Assembly: GCF_021654035.1 (NCBI RefSeq)
Contig: NZ_JAJPDW010000002.1
Coordinates: forward strand, 372,001-436,000
Length of the DNA stretch: 64,000 nt
Direction: 5' to 3'
Source: Microbacterium aurantiacum
Lineage (GTDB): Bacteria; Actinomycetota; Actinomycetes; Actinomycetales; Microbacteriaceae
In this document: one piece after another, positions 17,311 to 25,815 of the stretch
Numbering within the stretch: the stretch's first letter is position 1
Layout: each line of letters begins with the position of its first letter
Notes under the pieces: model-generated
Database searches by the model: none
Told to the model about the DNA's origin: nothing
The model's input: only the letters and a program-made list of their open reading frames with translations
Program-made: the position numbers and the translations under genes

Positions 17311-20084
17311 GCGCGCGCGTGGCAGCGCTGCGGGCCGAGTATCGGCGCGACAGTCCGTTCGTGGCGGTCGCCGAGCCGCGGCTGAGCTGGATCGTCGATG
17401 CCGCGGATCAGCCCGGCTGGGAGCAGGGGGCTGCGGAGATCCGCCTCGACGGAAAGGCGACCGCGCGCCTCGAGGGTTCCGATCACGCGTTCGTCGCCTG
17501 GCCCTTCCCGCCGCTCATGCCGCGGTGCGTGCATCGTGTGGAGGTTCGCGTCTCGGACACCGTCGGAGAGTGGTCCGACTGGAGCGCGCCCCACGAGGTT
17601 CGCCTCGGGGCCCTCGCGCCCGGGGAATGGCGGGCGCAGTTCATCGGCCTCGCCGCCCCCGAGCGTCCGGCGCAGCCGGCGCTCCTGCGCCGGACGATCG
17701 AGGTCGGCGCCCCGGTTGCGCACGCGACCCTCTACGCCACCGCGCTCGGCGCCCTCTCGGTCTCGATCGACGGACGCGACATCGACGACACCGTGCTCTC
17801 GCCGGGATGGACGACGTATGGAGAGCGCATTCTGCACGACGCCGTCGACGTCACGGCGCTGCTCACCGCCGGCGCGCACGAGATCCGCATCGCGCTGACC
17901 GGAGCCTGGTACACCGAGGAGTACGGGTTCGGCGGTGAGGGCACGCGCATCTACGGCGAGCAGCCGGCCGCGGCGCTGCAGCTGCATGTGCACTACGCCG
18001 ACGGATCCGAAGAGATCATCGTCACCGATGCCGGGTGGGAGGCGTCCGCCGGCGGTGAAGTCACGGCATCCGGTATCTACGCCGGGGAGACGATCGACCA
18101 CCGGCGCCGTCCCGATGCGTGGGCTCCTGCCGCCGTCGTCGCGCACGATGTCGTCCCGGAGATGCGGGCGGCGGAGCCGGTGCGCCGCGTCGACGAGATC
18201 GCGGTGCAACAGGTGTTGCGCTCGCCGTCGGGGGCGGTGCTGCTGGACTTCGGACAGAACCTCGTCGGACGCCTGCGGGTGCGCGTCGCGGGGCCGGAGG
18301 GCACCGAGGTCGTGTTGCGGCACGCGGAGGTGCTCGAGGACGGCGAGCTCGGCATCCGCCCCCTCCGCCGCGCCGCCGCGACGGATCGGCTGATCCTCGC
18401 GGGCGGGGGCGCGGACGAGGTCTTCGAGCCGAGCGGGACGTTCCACGGATTCCGCTACGCGCAGGTGGACGGGTGGCCCGGAGAGGTCGATCCCGCCGCG
18501 ATCACCGCCGTGGTGCTCCGTACGGACATGGTGCGCACGGCCTGGTTCGACAGCTCGCACGCGCTGCTGAACCGCCTGCACGAGAACGTCGTGTGGAGCA
18601 TGAGCGGCAACTTCCTCTCCATCCCGACCGACTGCCCTCAGCGGGACGAGCGCATGGGCTGGACCGGTGACGCGCAGGTGTTCGCGCCGACGGCCGCGAC
18701 GCTGTTCGACTGCGACGCGATGCTGGGGAGCTGGTTGCGCGACCTCGAGATCGCGCAGAACGCCCTGGGTGGTGTGGTTCCCTTCACGGTGCCGGACGCC
18801 CTCCGATTCCCCGTCGGGCCGACCGCGGCGTGGGGAGACGCTGCGACGATCGTCCCCTCCGTCCTCGCGGACCGCTTCGGCGACCGAGCGGTCATCGCCG
18901 GGCAGTACGACAGCATGCGCGCCTGGACCGATCGCCTGATCGCGGCGGCAGGACCCGATGGTGTGTGGCAGGGCGACTCGCAGCTGGGGGACTGGTTGGA
19001 TCCCTCGGCGCCGCCCGACCAGCCCGGCGCATCCAAGGTCGACGCCGCAATCGTGGCTACCGCCTACCTCTTCCGCTCCGCGCAGCTCACCGCGCGGGCG
19101 GCACGCGAGCTCGGGCTCGTCGACGATGAGACCCGATACGCCGCGGCGGCCGAGCGAACGCGCGAGGGGTTCCTCCGGACGTTCGTCACCGCGGCGGGAA
19201 GGATGATGTCCGACGCGCCCACGGCGTACGCGCTCGCGCTGACGTTCGGAATCGTCGATGAGCCCGCGCTGCGCACAGCCCTGGGCGATCGATTGGCCGA
19301 GGTCACCCGGCGCGAAGCGTTCCACATCGCGACGGGATTCGTCGGCACCCCGCTCATCCTCGACGCGTTGACGGATGCCGGACACCTCGACGCGGCTGCC
19401 CGTCTGCTGCTGCAGGAGGAGTCGCCCTCGTGGTTGCACCCCGTGACGATGGGAGCCACCACGGTGTGGGAGCGGTGGGACTCGATGCTCGAGGACGGAT
19501 CGATCAACCCCGGAGAGATGACTTCCTTCAACCACTACGCCCTCGGCGCGGTGGTGGACTGGTTCTACCGACGGCTGGTCGGCGTCGCCTCGACCGAACC
19601 CGGGTACCGCCGGATCAGGTTCGCACCGGTCTTCCTGCCCGGTATCGACCACGCCTCCGCGCGCATCGACACCGTCGCGGGCAGGGTCGCGGCCGGATGG
19701 AGGAGGACGGACGCGGGCATCGAGGTCTCGCTCGAGGTTCCGGCGCATTCCCGCGCCGAGCTCGATGTACCCGGCCTGCACGGCGAGGACATCGGGTCCG
19801 GTCAGCACACGTGGGTTGTGGCGAACGCCGGGGCTCCGGCATCCGGTCCCGAAGGAGGGTGGAACCTCGGCACGCCCGTGCGGGTCGTGGCCGATTCCGC
19901 AGCCGCCTACCGCGCGGTCATCGACACGCTGCGCGACGCCGACCCGGAGTTGGCGGCGCGCATCCGCAGCCGCACGGATTGGACGCTGCGGAGTCCTCTC
20001 GCCGCCGTGCTGTTCGACGTCCCCGGTCCCGTGATGGGGCAGATCGCCGGAGCCCTCGCTCGCCTGGGATCAGGGGGGCGCTGA
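17307..20084 (+). CDS. alpha-L-rhamnosidase (GH78)
   Basis: A 925-aa enzyme of family GH78 that removes terminal alpha-L-rhamnose. Order of domains: N-terminal fibronectin-like part (residues about 1-110), jelly-roll domain (about 115-290, YATALGALSVSIDGRDIDD), a second beta domain, then the (alpha/alpha)6 catalytic barrel with TDCPQRDERMGWTGDAQVF at about 440-458, where the acidic residues of the active site lie, and a C-terminal beta domain. No signal peptide, so it works inside the cell. GTG 17307 overlaps the GH3 stop (GTGA). It ends the importer operon and defines its likely substrate class: rhamnosylated plant glycosides or pectin fragments. Confidence 0.92.
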   Translation: MSARVAALRAEYRRDSPFVAVAEPRLSWIVDAADQPGWEQGAAEIRLDGKATARLEGSDHAFVAWPFPPLMPRCVHRVEVRVSDTVGEWSDWSAPHEVRLGALAPGEWRAQFIGLAAPERPAQPALLRRTIEVGAPVAHATLYATALGALSVSIDGRDIDDTVLSPGWTTYGERILHDAVDVTALLTAGAHEIRIALTGAWYTEEYGFGGEGTRIYGEQPAAALQLHVHYADGSEEIIVTDAGWEASAGGEVTASGIYAGETIDHRRRPDAWAPAAVVAHDVVPEMRAAEPVRRVDEIAVQQVLRSPSGAVLLDFGQNLVGRLRVRVAGPEGTEVVLRHAEVLEDGELGIRPLRRAAATDRLILAGGGADEVFEPSGTFHGFRYAQVDGWPGEVDPAAITAVVLRTDMVRTAWFDSSHALLNRLHENVVWSMSGNFLSIPTDCPQRDERMGWTGDAQVFAPTAATLFDCDAMLGSWLRDLEIAQNALGGVVPFTVPDALRFPVGPTAAWGDAATIVPSVLADRFGDRAVIAGQYDSMRAWTDRLIAAAGPDGVWQGDSQLGDWLDPSAPPDQPGASKVDAAIVATAYLFRSAQLTARAARELGLVDDETRYAAAAERTREGFLRTFVTAAGRMMSDAPTAYALALTFGIVDEPALRTALGDRLAEVTRREAFHIATGFVGTPLILDALTDAGHLDAAARLLLQEESPSWLHPVTMGATTVWERWDSMLEDGSINPGEMTSFNHYALGAVVDWFYRRLVGVASTEPGYRRIRFAPVFLPGIDHASARIDTVAGRVAAGWRRTDAGIEVSLEVPAHSRAELDVPGLHGEDIGSGQHTWVVANAGAPASGPEGGWNLGTPVRVVADSAAAYRAVIDTLRDADPELAARIRSRTDWTLRSPLAAVLFDVPGPVMGQIAGALARLGSGGR

Positions 20085-20154
20085 GCGTGGCGGCGATGCC
20101 GACGCCCAGAACGACGCCGATCTTGGTGACGGGGTGCACGATGCGGACGCTCAT
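20078..20154 (-). pseudogene. truncated gene: promoter, start and about 25 codons only
   Basis: On the minus strand an ATG at 20154 opens about 25 codons with almost pure G/C at third positions (MSVRIVHPVTKIGVVLGVG...), resembling a signal anchor. TAGCGT lies exactly six bases upstream, the same leaderless layout as intact genes here. The frame then runs antisense into the end of the GH78 gene and loses coding character. I read it as the 5' remnant of a gene cut off at the right edge of the importer/glycosidase operon. The family cannot be identified. Confidence 0.4.
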
Positions 20155-20166
20155 CCACCCACGCTA
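20155..20166 (-). promoter_or_regulatory. leaderless promoter -10 of the truncated gene
   Basis: TAGCGT (minus strand, 20161-20166) followed by six bases and ATG 20154. Confidence 0.4.
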
Positions 20167-20201
20167 GGTCGGCGCTGCGCGGACGACTACCCCGAGACCG
20201 C

Positions 20202-20276
20202 GTGAAGAACGCGGGGAAATCGACACCAAGAGCCGGTTCAGGAGCGGAAAGTGTCGAAATCTCCCCGGCGTTTGAC
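20202..20276. repeat. palindromic intergenic element, copy 2
   Basis: GTGAAGAACGCGGGGAAATC on the left faces TCTCCCCGGCGTTTGAC on the right; the arms extend inward to GACAC and GTGTC. It lies 117 bp after the GH78 stop and 47 bp before the GH32 start. Confidence 0.75.
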
Positions 20277-20323
20277 CGGGACGGCGGCTGGCGCGAACGC
20301 CCGGCGGCCCGGAGGATGGTCTG

Positions 20324-21592
20324 ATGCGCCCCACCCTGCACTTCACCGCGAGCACCGGCTGGATCAACGACCCGCACGGCATCACGTTCCGGAACGGGCG
20401 GTACGAGGCGTTCTACCAGTACGTGCCCGGCAGCACCGCGTGGGCGCCGGGCTGCCACTGGGGTCACGCGAGCGGGCCCGACCTGCTGTCGCTCGCCGAG
20501 GGGCCGATCGCCCTCGCTCCGGGCGACGGCGACGGCGGAATCTGGACCGGCTGCATCGTCATGACGGAGGACCCCGCCGACACCGTCGCGTTCTACACCG
20601 CGACGTCCGAGCCGAACTTCGCGATCGGGCGCGTGCGCGCGGCGTACCCCCTCGACGAGGGCTGGACGCACTGGCGGAAGGGTGAGGTCGTCGTCGAGGC
20701 GCCCCCCGGTGTCGACCTGACCTCGTTCCGCGACCCCGTGGTGCGCCGCGAGGGCGAGGGGTGGCGCATGTTCCTCGGGGGTGAGCACCGCGAGGGCATC
20801 GCGATGGCCCTCTCGTGGACGTCTCCCGACCTCCGCACCTGGACCTACGACGGCGTGACGCTCGAGCGCTCGCGCGACGAGACCGACCCGGTCTGGATGG
20901 GGGCGCTGTGGGAGTGCCCGCAGTTCGTCACCATCGACGGCGTCGAGGTCATGGTCTCTTCGGTGTGGGACGACGACGTCCTGCACTACGCCGGGTACGC
21001 CACCGGCACCTACGCCGACGGTCGCTTCGCGGCGGGATCCTGGGGGCGCCTCACCTACGGCGAGGGCTACTACGCCCCGTCGCTCTTCATCGACGCGGAG
21101 GGGATGCCGTGCCTGGTGTTCTGGATCCGCGGCATCTCCGACGAAGCGGCCGGCTGGGCGGGCGCGCACAGCGTCCCCTTCCGGCTCTCGGTCCCGGACG
21201 GGCGCCCCGACGGCGCCCTCATCGCGACGCCGCACCCGGATGTCGACGCGCACCGCGGACCGCTCGCCGCCGACGGCGCGGTGGACGGACTCGCCGCCGA
21301 CATCGTCTGGGACCGCGCGGACGGGGAACTCACCGTCGTCTCCGCCGCGGAGGTCATCGTCTCCGTGACCCGGATCCCGGATGCCGTCGTGGTCCGCATC
21401 GGAGATGCGACGTCGACGGTCCCCGCCGCCGGGACCGTGCGGGTGATCCTCGACGGTCCCGTCCTCGAGCTCGCATCCGACGCCGGGCTGTACGCCGCCG
21501 CGATCGCTCCCCGGGGTGCCGACCTCCGGGTCACGGCATCCGCCGGCGAACTCGCCGTCTACCCCCTGACGGCCGGACGGAGCGACCGATGA
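20324..21592 (+). CDS. glycoside hydrolase family 32 (beta-fructosidase)
   Basis: A 422-aa GH32 enzyme cleaving beta-fructosides such as sucrose, inulin or levan. The N-terminal five-bladed propeller shows the nucleophile Asp16 (WINDPHG), the transition-state stabiliser Asp137 (FRDPVV) and the acid/base Glu197 (WECPQ). A short C-terminal beta-sandwich follows. No signal peptide, so it is intracellular and likely acts on imported sucrose or a short fructan. ATG 20324 gives the expected spacing to WINDPHG. The next gene overlaps its stop by four bases. Confidence 0.9.
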   Translation: MRPTLHFTASTGWINDPHGITFRNGRYEAFYQYVPGSTAWAPGCHWGHASGPDLLSLAEGPIALAPGDGDGGIWTGCIVMTEDPADTVAFYTATSEPNFAIGRVRAAYPLDEGWTHWRKGEVVVEAPPGVDLTSFRDPVVRREGEGWRMFLGGEHREGIAMALSWTSPDLRTWTYDGVTLERSRDETDPVWMGALWECPQFVTIDGVEVMVSSVWDDDVLHYAGYATGTYADGRFAAGSWGRLTYGEGYYAPSLFIDAEGMPCLVFWIRGISDEAAGWAGAHSVPFRLSVPDGRPDGALIATPHPDVDAHRGPLAADGAVDGLAADIVWDRADGELTVVSAAEVIVSVTRIPDAVVVRIGDATSTVPAAGTVRVILDGPVLELASDAGLYAAAIAPRGADLRVTASAGELAVYPLTAGRSDR

Positions 21593-22092
21593 CCCGCGCG
21601 GACGACACCCTCTCGACGACGCCGCTCGTCAGCGGCGCACCCGTGATCGCGCAGATCCGGACGCTGCTGTGGACGGCCTTCCTGGCATCGATCCTCTCCT
21701 CGGTGCTCACCGTGGCGTCGAAGGCCGGGTGCTCGCCCGGCCGTGATGCGTCGGGCCGCATGGTGGACGGGAACGGCACGGCCACCGATCTCGAGCCGGT
21801 GTGCACGCAGATGACCCTCGCGCCGAGTCCACTCGTCTTCCTCTTCTTCATCGGTGCCGTCCTGTGGGCGATCCGCCGGGTGCTGCGGCGGTCGCCGAAC
21901 GATGTCGACGCGATCCGCACGCTCCGCCGGACGGCACGGACGATCGTCATCGTCGCCGCGGTGGCGGTCGTCGTCGCGCAGGTCTGGTTCTGGGTGCTGC
22001 CGCTGTACGGGATCGACGGCCAGGGAACCTACGTCTTCCCCTTCCCGTTCGGGTCGGTCGACGTCGTCACCACGCCGATGCCGACGTCCTGA
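21589..22092 (+). CDS. small two- to three-helix membrane protein
   Basis: A 167-aa protein with predicted helices at about residues 25-45, 78-95 and 118-140. Between helices 1 and 2 lies an extracytoplasmic loop with two cysteines. ATG 21589 overlaps the GH32 stop (ATGA), so it is made together with the fructosidase. I do not recognise the family; a link to sugar metabolism rests only on the overlap. Confidence 0.7.
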   Translation: MTRADDTLSTTPLVSGAPVIAQIRTLLWTAFLASILSSVLTVASKAGCSPGRDASGRMVDGNGTATDLEPVCTQMTLAPSPLVFLFFIGAVLWAIRRVLRRSPNDVDAIRTLRRTARTIVIVAAVAVVVAQVWFWVLPLYGIDGQGTYVFPFPFGSVDVVTTPMPTS

Positions 22093-22096
22093 CCGG

Positions 22097-22180
22097 TCAG
22101 CTGCGGGCGCTGACGAGGAAGCGGATGAACACCGCGATCCAGCCGAAGATCAGGGCGAACACGACGATCTCGAACGTGCC
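22097..22180 (-). pseudogene. possible C-terminal remnant of a membrane protein
   Basis: Minus-strand codons with G/C at nearly every third position encode a hydrophobic tail (VVFALIFGWIAVFIRFLV, then SARS and a stop at 22097-22099). The frame has no start codon upstream. Antisense reading of an acidic stretch can look hydrophobic, so this is tentative. Confidence 0.3.
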
Positions 22181-22264
22181 GACTACCTCGTCACCGATGA
22201 GGAGCCCAGCGAGGAGCTGGCGGAGGAGCTGCAGAACGCCGGAGTGACCGTACTCACTCCGTGA
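22168..22264 (+). pseudogene. C-terminal remnant, DeoR-regulator-like
   Basis: About 30 plus-strand codons ending at a TGA at 22262-22264 read ERADYLVTDEEPSEELAEEL followed by QNAGVTVLTP. This resembles the last helix-strand of DeoR-type sugar regulators (ADxxVTD...LxxAGVxV). No start or upstream domain is present. It is probably the 3' end of a lost regulator; the similarity is judged by eye. Confidence 0.35.
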
Positions 22265-22314
22265 GCGAGGCGCATCCCCCTCTCTCTCCGCCGTCGGGCG
22301 TGCATGATGGTCCC

Positions 22315-23265
22315 ATGAGTGCGCGCATCGCCGTCGTGTGGAACCCGTCCAAGACCGAGAAGGACGTCCTCGCCGACGCCCTGGCGGAGGTGCAGGAGAA
22401 GGCGGGCACCGTCGGTGACGCCGAGGTGTCCTGGTTCGAGACCACCGTCGACGACCCCGGTCAGGGTGCCACCACCCAGGCGCTGGCCGCCGGAGCCGAC
22501 CTCATCCTCGTCGCCGGCGGTGATGGGACGGTGCGCGCTGTGGCCGAGGCGCTCGCCGATGCGAAGGCGGACGCCGACCTCGGCATCGTTCCCCTCGGCA
22601 CCGGGAACCTCCTCGCCCGGAACCTCGGCGTCCCGATCAACGACGTGCCCGCCGCGGTCGAGCGGGCCCTTTCGGGCGACGCGCTGCCGGTCGACGTGGG
22701 CTGGGTCGACGTCGACCTGGAGAACGGGCGGGAGCGGCACGCGTTTGTCGTGATGATCGGCTTCGGCATCGACGCGCACATGATCGCCGAGACGAACGAG
22801 GACCTCAAGGCCCGGGCCGGGTGGCTGGCGTACGTCGAGTCGCTCGGGCGTGCGCTGACCGCGAGCGACATCGTCCCGTTCCACCTCGCCGCCGACGACC
22901 TCCCCGGTCGCGACGAGGAGGGGCACACGCTCCTGATCGCCAACTGCGGCACCCTGCAGGGCGGTCTCACCCTCATGCCGGATGCCGATCCCTCCGACGG
23001 CGAGCTCGACTACCTGCTGCTCAGCGCCGAGGGGCTCGGCGAATGGCTCGGGACGCTGAAGACCATGGTGTGGGACAACGGTCTCGGGCGTCTGATCGGC
23101 AACAAGGACGAAGCGACGAACTCGGACGCCGTCACCCACGGCCGGGCCCGCCGCATCCGGGTGACCCTGCCCGACCCGCGCGAGTTCGAGATCGACGGTG
23201 AGGGCATCGGCAAGACCGGCGAGTTCGAGGTCACCCTGCAGCCGGGCGCCATCCGCGTGCGCTGA
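22315..23265 (+). CDS. diacylglycerol kinase family lipid kinase
   Basis: A 316-aa enzyme of the DAGK_cat family (DgkB/YegS type), which phosphorylates diacylglycerol or a related lipid alcohol using ATP. The nucleotide-binding motif is seen as VAGGDGTVRAV near residues 63-73 and PLGTGNLLARNLG at about 96-108; a C-terminal beta-sandwich follows. ATG 22315 is chosen over a GTG at 22261 because CATGAT lies six bases before it, the leaderless pattern of this genome. Single-gene unit followed by repeat copy 3. Confidence 0.88.
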   Translation: MSARIAVVWNPSKTEKDVLADALAEVQEKAGTVGDAEVSWFETTVDDPGQGATTQALAAGADLILVAGGDGTVRAVAEALADAKADADLGIVPLGTGNLLARNLGVPINDVPAAVERALSGDALPVDVGWVDVDLENGRERHAFVVMIGFGIDAHMIAETNEDLKARAGWLAYVESLGRALTASDIVPFHLAADDLPGRDEEGHTLLIANCGTLQGGLTLMPDADPSDGELDYLLLSAEGLGEWLGTLKTMVWDNGLGRLIGNKDEATNSDAVTHGRARRIRVTLPDPREFEIDGEGIGKTGEFEVTLQPGAIRVR

Positions 23266-23329
23266 CCGCGGGCGCGGCATCCGCCGGTCTCAGCGGTTCG
23301 GTGTCCGTCACCCCAGTTCGCGCCGGCGA

Positions 23330-23407
23330 CGTCGAGAACGCGGGAGATCCGGAGCCTTGGTGGCCGCGCGGGCCTGGTCCGTGCGCGTTCGTCCCGCGTT
23401 CTCGACG
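23330..23407. repeat. palindromic intergenic element, copy 3
   Basis: Perfect 16-bp arms CGTCGAGAACGCGGGA (23330-23345) and TCCCGCGTTCTCGACG (23392-23407) around a 46-bp centre. It starts 65 bp after the lipid kinase stop and ends 49 bp before the next start. Confidence 0.8.
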
Positions 23408-23456
23408 CGTCGACGGCGCCCTCGACGGGATGTCGCGGCTCTGGCACACTCGCCGC

Positions 23457-23885
23457 ATGCGGTTCGAGACGACGCTGTCGCAGATGGGCAACAACACCGG
23501 CATCGTGGTGCCGTCCGAGATCGTGGAGGCGCTCGGCGGCGGCAAGCGGGCCGCGGTGACGGTCACCGTCAACGGGTTCACCTATCGGAGCACCCTCGCG
23601 GTGATGGGCGGTCGGCACCTCCTGCCGTTCTCGTCCGACAAGCGCGCCGCGACGGGACTCGCCGGCGGCGACCCGATCGTCGTGGACCTGGAGCTCGATA
23701 CTGCCCCGCGGACCGTCGAGGTTCCGGACGACCTCGCCGCCGCGCTCGCCGAAGCGGGCGTCGCCGCGGCTTTCGACGCCCTGGCGCCGAGCGCGAGGAA
23801 GGCGCACGTCACGAACGTCGAGGGCGCGAAAGCGCCGGAGACCCGCGCGCGCCGCATCTCCGCGATCGTCGCGAAGCTCAGCTGA
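23457..23885 (+). CDS. DUF1905/YdeI-like (OmdA-family) protein
   Basis: A 142-aa protein. The N-terminal about 85 residues form a DUF1905 beta-barrel (MRFETTLSQMGNNTGIVVPS); the C-terminal part (FDALAPSARKAHVTNVEGAK) matches the bacteriocin-protection or YdeI/OmdA-associated domain, common in actinobacteria with unknown biochemical role. ATG 23457 begins the DUF1905 domain; the open frame extends upstream only through the repeat element. It is flanked by repeat copies 3 and 4. Confidence 0.78.
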   Translation: MRFETTLSQMGNNTGIVVPSEIVEALGGGKRAAVTVTVNGFTYRSTLAVMGGRHLLPFSSDKRAATGLAGGDPIVVDLELDTAPRTVEVPDDLAAALAEAGVAAAFDALAPSARKAHVTNVEGAKAPETRARRISAIVAKLS

Positions 23886-23894
23886 CCGACTCCG

Positions 23895-23972
23895 CGTGAA
23901 AGCGTGGGGAGATTCGGGCGTGTCGGGGCGCTTCCGGGGGTGGAAACGTTGATTCGTCCCCGGCGTTTGACG
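23895..23972. repeat. palindromic intergenic element, copy 4
   Basis: CGTGAAAGCGTGGGGAGATT on the left and CGTCCCCGGCGTTTGACG on the right. It begins nine bases after the stop of the DUF1905 protein gene. The left arm has a T where other copies have C, so the stem is imperfect. Confidence 0.7.
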
Positions 23973-24012
23973 TGAACGTCCGGTCACCGCATGCGCCCGC
24001 GCTTGCGCGGCT

Positions 24013-24048
24013 CTGTACGGTCGTACAGGATGCTGTACATGCGTACAG
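24013..24048. promoter_or_regulatory. two tandem CTGTAC-N4-GTACAG operators
   Basis: Two perfect 16-bp palindromes of the form CTGTAC-N4-GTACAG lie at 24013-24028 and 24033-24048. Their centres are 20 bp apart, two helical turns, so two dimers could bind the same face. The second overlaps the ATG of the TetR gene, which fits strong autorepression. Confidence 0.8.
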
Positions 24049-24614
24049 TAGCTTCCACAGACCCGCTCGCCGACCGCACGGCGCGCGCCCGGATCGTCGA
24101 CGCCGCGTTCGCGTGCTTCACCACCGCGGGGTACGCGTCGGCGTCCGTGCGGCAGATTGCTGCGGCGGCGGGCGTGAGTGCGGCTCTGCTGACGCACCAC
24201 TTCGGCTCGAAGGCCGCGCTGCGTGAGGAATGCGATGCGCGCGTCGAGTCGGCGATCAGCGCGAAACTGGCCGGCGACCGTGAGTCGCTCGACGCCGTCA
24301 TCGACACGTACGGGCCCTACCTCGCGGCGACCCTCGACGACGACACCGACAGTGCGCGGCGGCTGTTCGCGCGCCTCGTCGCCCTCGCGCGCGCCGCGAT
24401 CGACGACGCCGGCAGCGGCATCCGACCCGCCGAGGATCGCAACGGCCAGGCCGTTGCCCTGGTCGTCCTGGCCCTCGCGCCGTTCGCGTGGCGGCGCCGT
24501 TTGGACGAGTGGGCGGAGGGAACGGATGCCGGGATCCGCCGGATCGCGGGGCCCCTCGCCGAGGTCTTCACTCGAGGGTTCATGGTGGACGACAGGCTGG
24601 AGGGCGCGCGATGA
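24039..24614 (+). CDS. TetR family transcriptional regulator
   Basis: A 191-aa TetR regulator: helix-turn-helix at about residues 30-50 (SVRQIAAAAGVSAALLTHHF), then a helical effector domain. ATG 24039 lies inside the second of two palindromic operators; ATG 24030 would add three residues. Its stop overlaps the glycosyltransferase start by four bases (ATGA), so regulator and enzyme form one unit that it presumably represses. This layout is typical of drug- or antibiotic-modifying glycosyltransferases induced by their substrate, but the inducer is unknown. Confidence 0.87.
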   Translation: MRTVASTDPLADRTARARIVDAAFACFTTAGYASASVRQIAAAAGVSAALLTHHFGSKAALREECDARVESAISAKLAGDRESLDAVIDTYGPYLAATLDDDTDSARRLFARLVALARAAIDDAGSGIRPAEDRNGQAVALVVLALAPFAWRRRLDEWAEGTDAGIRRIAGPLAEVFTRGFMVDDRLEGAR

Positions 24615-25810
24615 GGATGCTGCTGGTGACGGCGGGATCCCGCGGCGATGTCGAGCCGTTCGTCGCTCTGGCCCGGGCCGCGCAACGCGCCGGGCACACG
24701 GTGCGCGTCGTCGCGCCCGACAACTCCGGCGTGGCGGCCGACGGTGTCGACGTCGCGAGTCTCGGCGTCGACTACTCGCACCTCATCCAGGCTCAGGGGG
24801 TGTCGATCCGCGCCGCGATCGCGAACTATCGTCGCGCGGTGAAGCCCGCGATGCGGAAGGTGATCGTCGAGCCCGCCCGCATCGCCCGGGACTTCCGACC
24901 CGACGTCGTCGTCGCCCACCCCAAGGTGCTCTCGGCGCCGCTGATCGGCGAGGCGCTCGGCATCCCGCACGTGCTGGTCGAGATGGTCCCCGCCGTCACG
25001 GCGACGCGCGCGTTCGCGGCCGCCGGCACCGTCAGTGCCGACCTCGGCCCGCTCAATCGGCTCACCTACCGTGCTGCGTCCGGCGCCGCTGCGCTCTTCC
25101 GTCGCGACCTGCAGGAGGCGACGGGAGTCCTCGGGATCCGGATGCCGCGGCACGCGACCCCGCCGGCGGCGACGCTGCTCCCGATCAGCCCCGCCCTCCT
25201 CCCGCGCCCGGTCGACTGGCCCACCTCGATCCACCTCACGGGGCCCTGGCGCGACGCGGCCGCGGCATCCGTTCACCTCCCCGCGGAGATCGCCGACTTC
25301 GCCGAAGCGGGGCCGTTCGTCTACGCGGGATTCGGCTCGATGGCCGCCGGCGACCCTCGGAAGCGGGGGCAGATCGTCGTGGAGGCCGCGCGCCGTGCCG
25401 GCCATCGCCTCCTCATCGCGACGGGACTCGGAGGGCTTGCCGTCGCCGACGACCTGCGGGGCGACGATCTTCTCGTCGTCGACACCGTGCCGCACGACCT
25501 CGTGCTCCCGCGCGCGGTCGCGGCGATCCATCACGGCGGGATCGGCACGGTGCAGGCGGCGCTCCGCGCGGGGACCGTGTCGATCGTGGTCCCGTTCATC
25601 GCCGATCAGCCGTTCTGGGGTGCCGTGCTGCGCCGTCGGGCTCTCGGTCCCGCGGCGATCCCCGCGCGCCGGCTGACCGCCGACCGGCTCGCGGACGCGC
25701 TCGCCGCGGCCCCGCGATACGCCGCCGCGGTCGCGGAGGTCGCCGCGCGGATGCCGCACGATCGCGGAACGGATGCCGCCCTCGAGGCCATCGCGAAGCT
25801 CCGCGACTGA
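24611..25810 (+). CDS. macrolide/sterol-type glycosyltransferase (GT1)
   Basis: A 399-aa GT1 (GT-B fold) glycosyltransferase. N-terminal acceptor domain begins MLLVTAGSRGDVEPFVALA; the C-terminal nucleotide-sugar domain contains FVYAGFGSMAAGDP and HHGGIGTVQAALRAG followed by VPFIADQPFWG, the pattern of UDP-glucuronosyl/UDP-glucosyl transferases. It would transfer a hexose to a small hydrophobic acceptor such as a macrolide, sterol or flavonoid. It is translationally coupled to the TetR gene, which supports an inducible detoxification role. Repeat copy 5 begins six bases after its stop. Confidence 0.88.
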   Translation: MRMLLVTAGSRGDVEPFVALARAAQRAGHTVRVVAPDNSGVAADGVDVASLGVDYSHLIQAQGVSIRAAIANYRRAVKPAMRKVIVEPARIARDFRPDVVVAHPKVLSAPLIGEALGIPHVLVEMVPAVTATRAFAAAGTVSADLGPLNRLTYRAASGAAALFRRDLQEATGVLGIRMPRHATPPAATLLPISPALLPRPVDWPTSIHLTGPWRDAAAASVHLPAEIADFAEAGPFVYAGFGSMAAGDPRKRGQIVVEAARRAGHRLLIATGLGGLAVADDLRGDDLLVVDTVPHDLVLPRAVAAIHHGGIGTVQAALRAGTVSIVVPFIADQPFWGAVLRRRALGPAAIPARRLTADRLADALAAAPRYAAAVAEVAARMPHDRGTDAALEAIAKLRD

Positions 25811-25815
25811 TTCCG

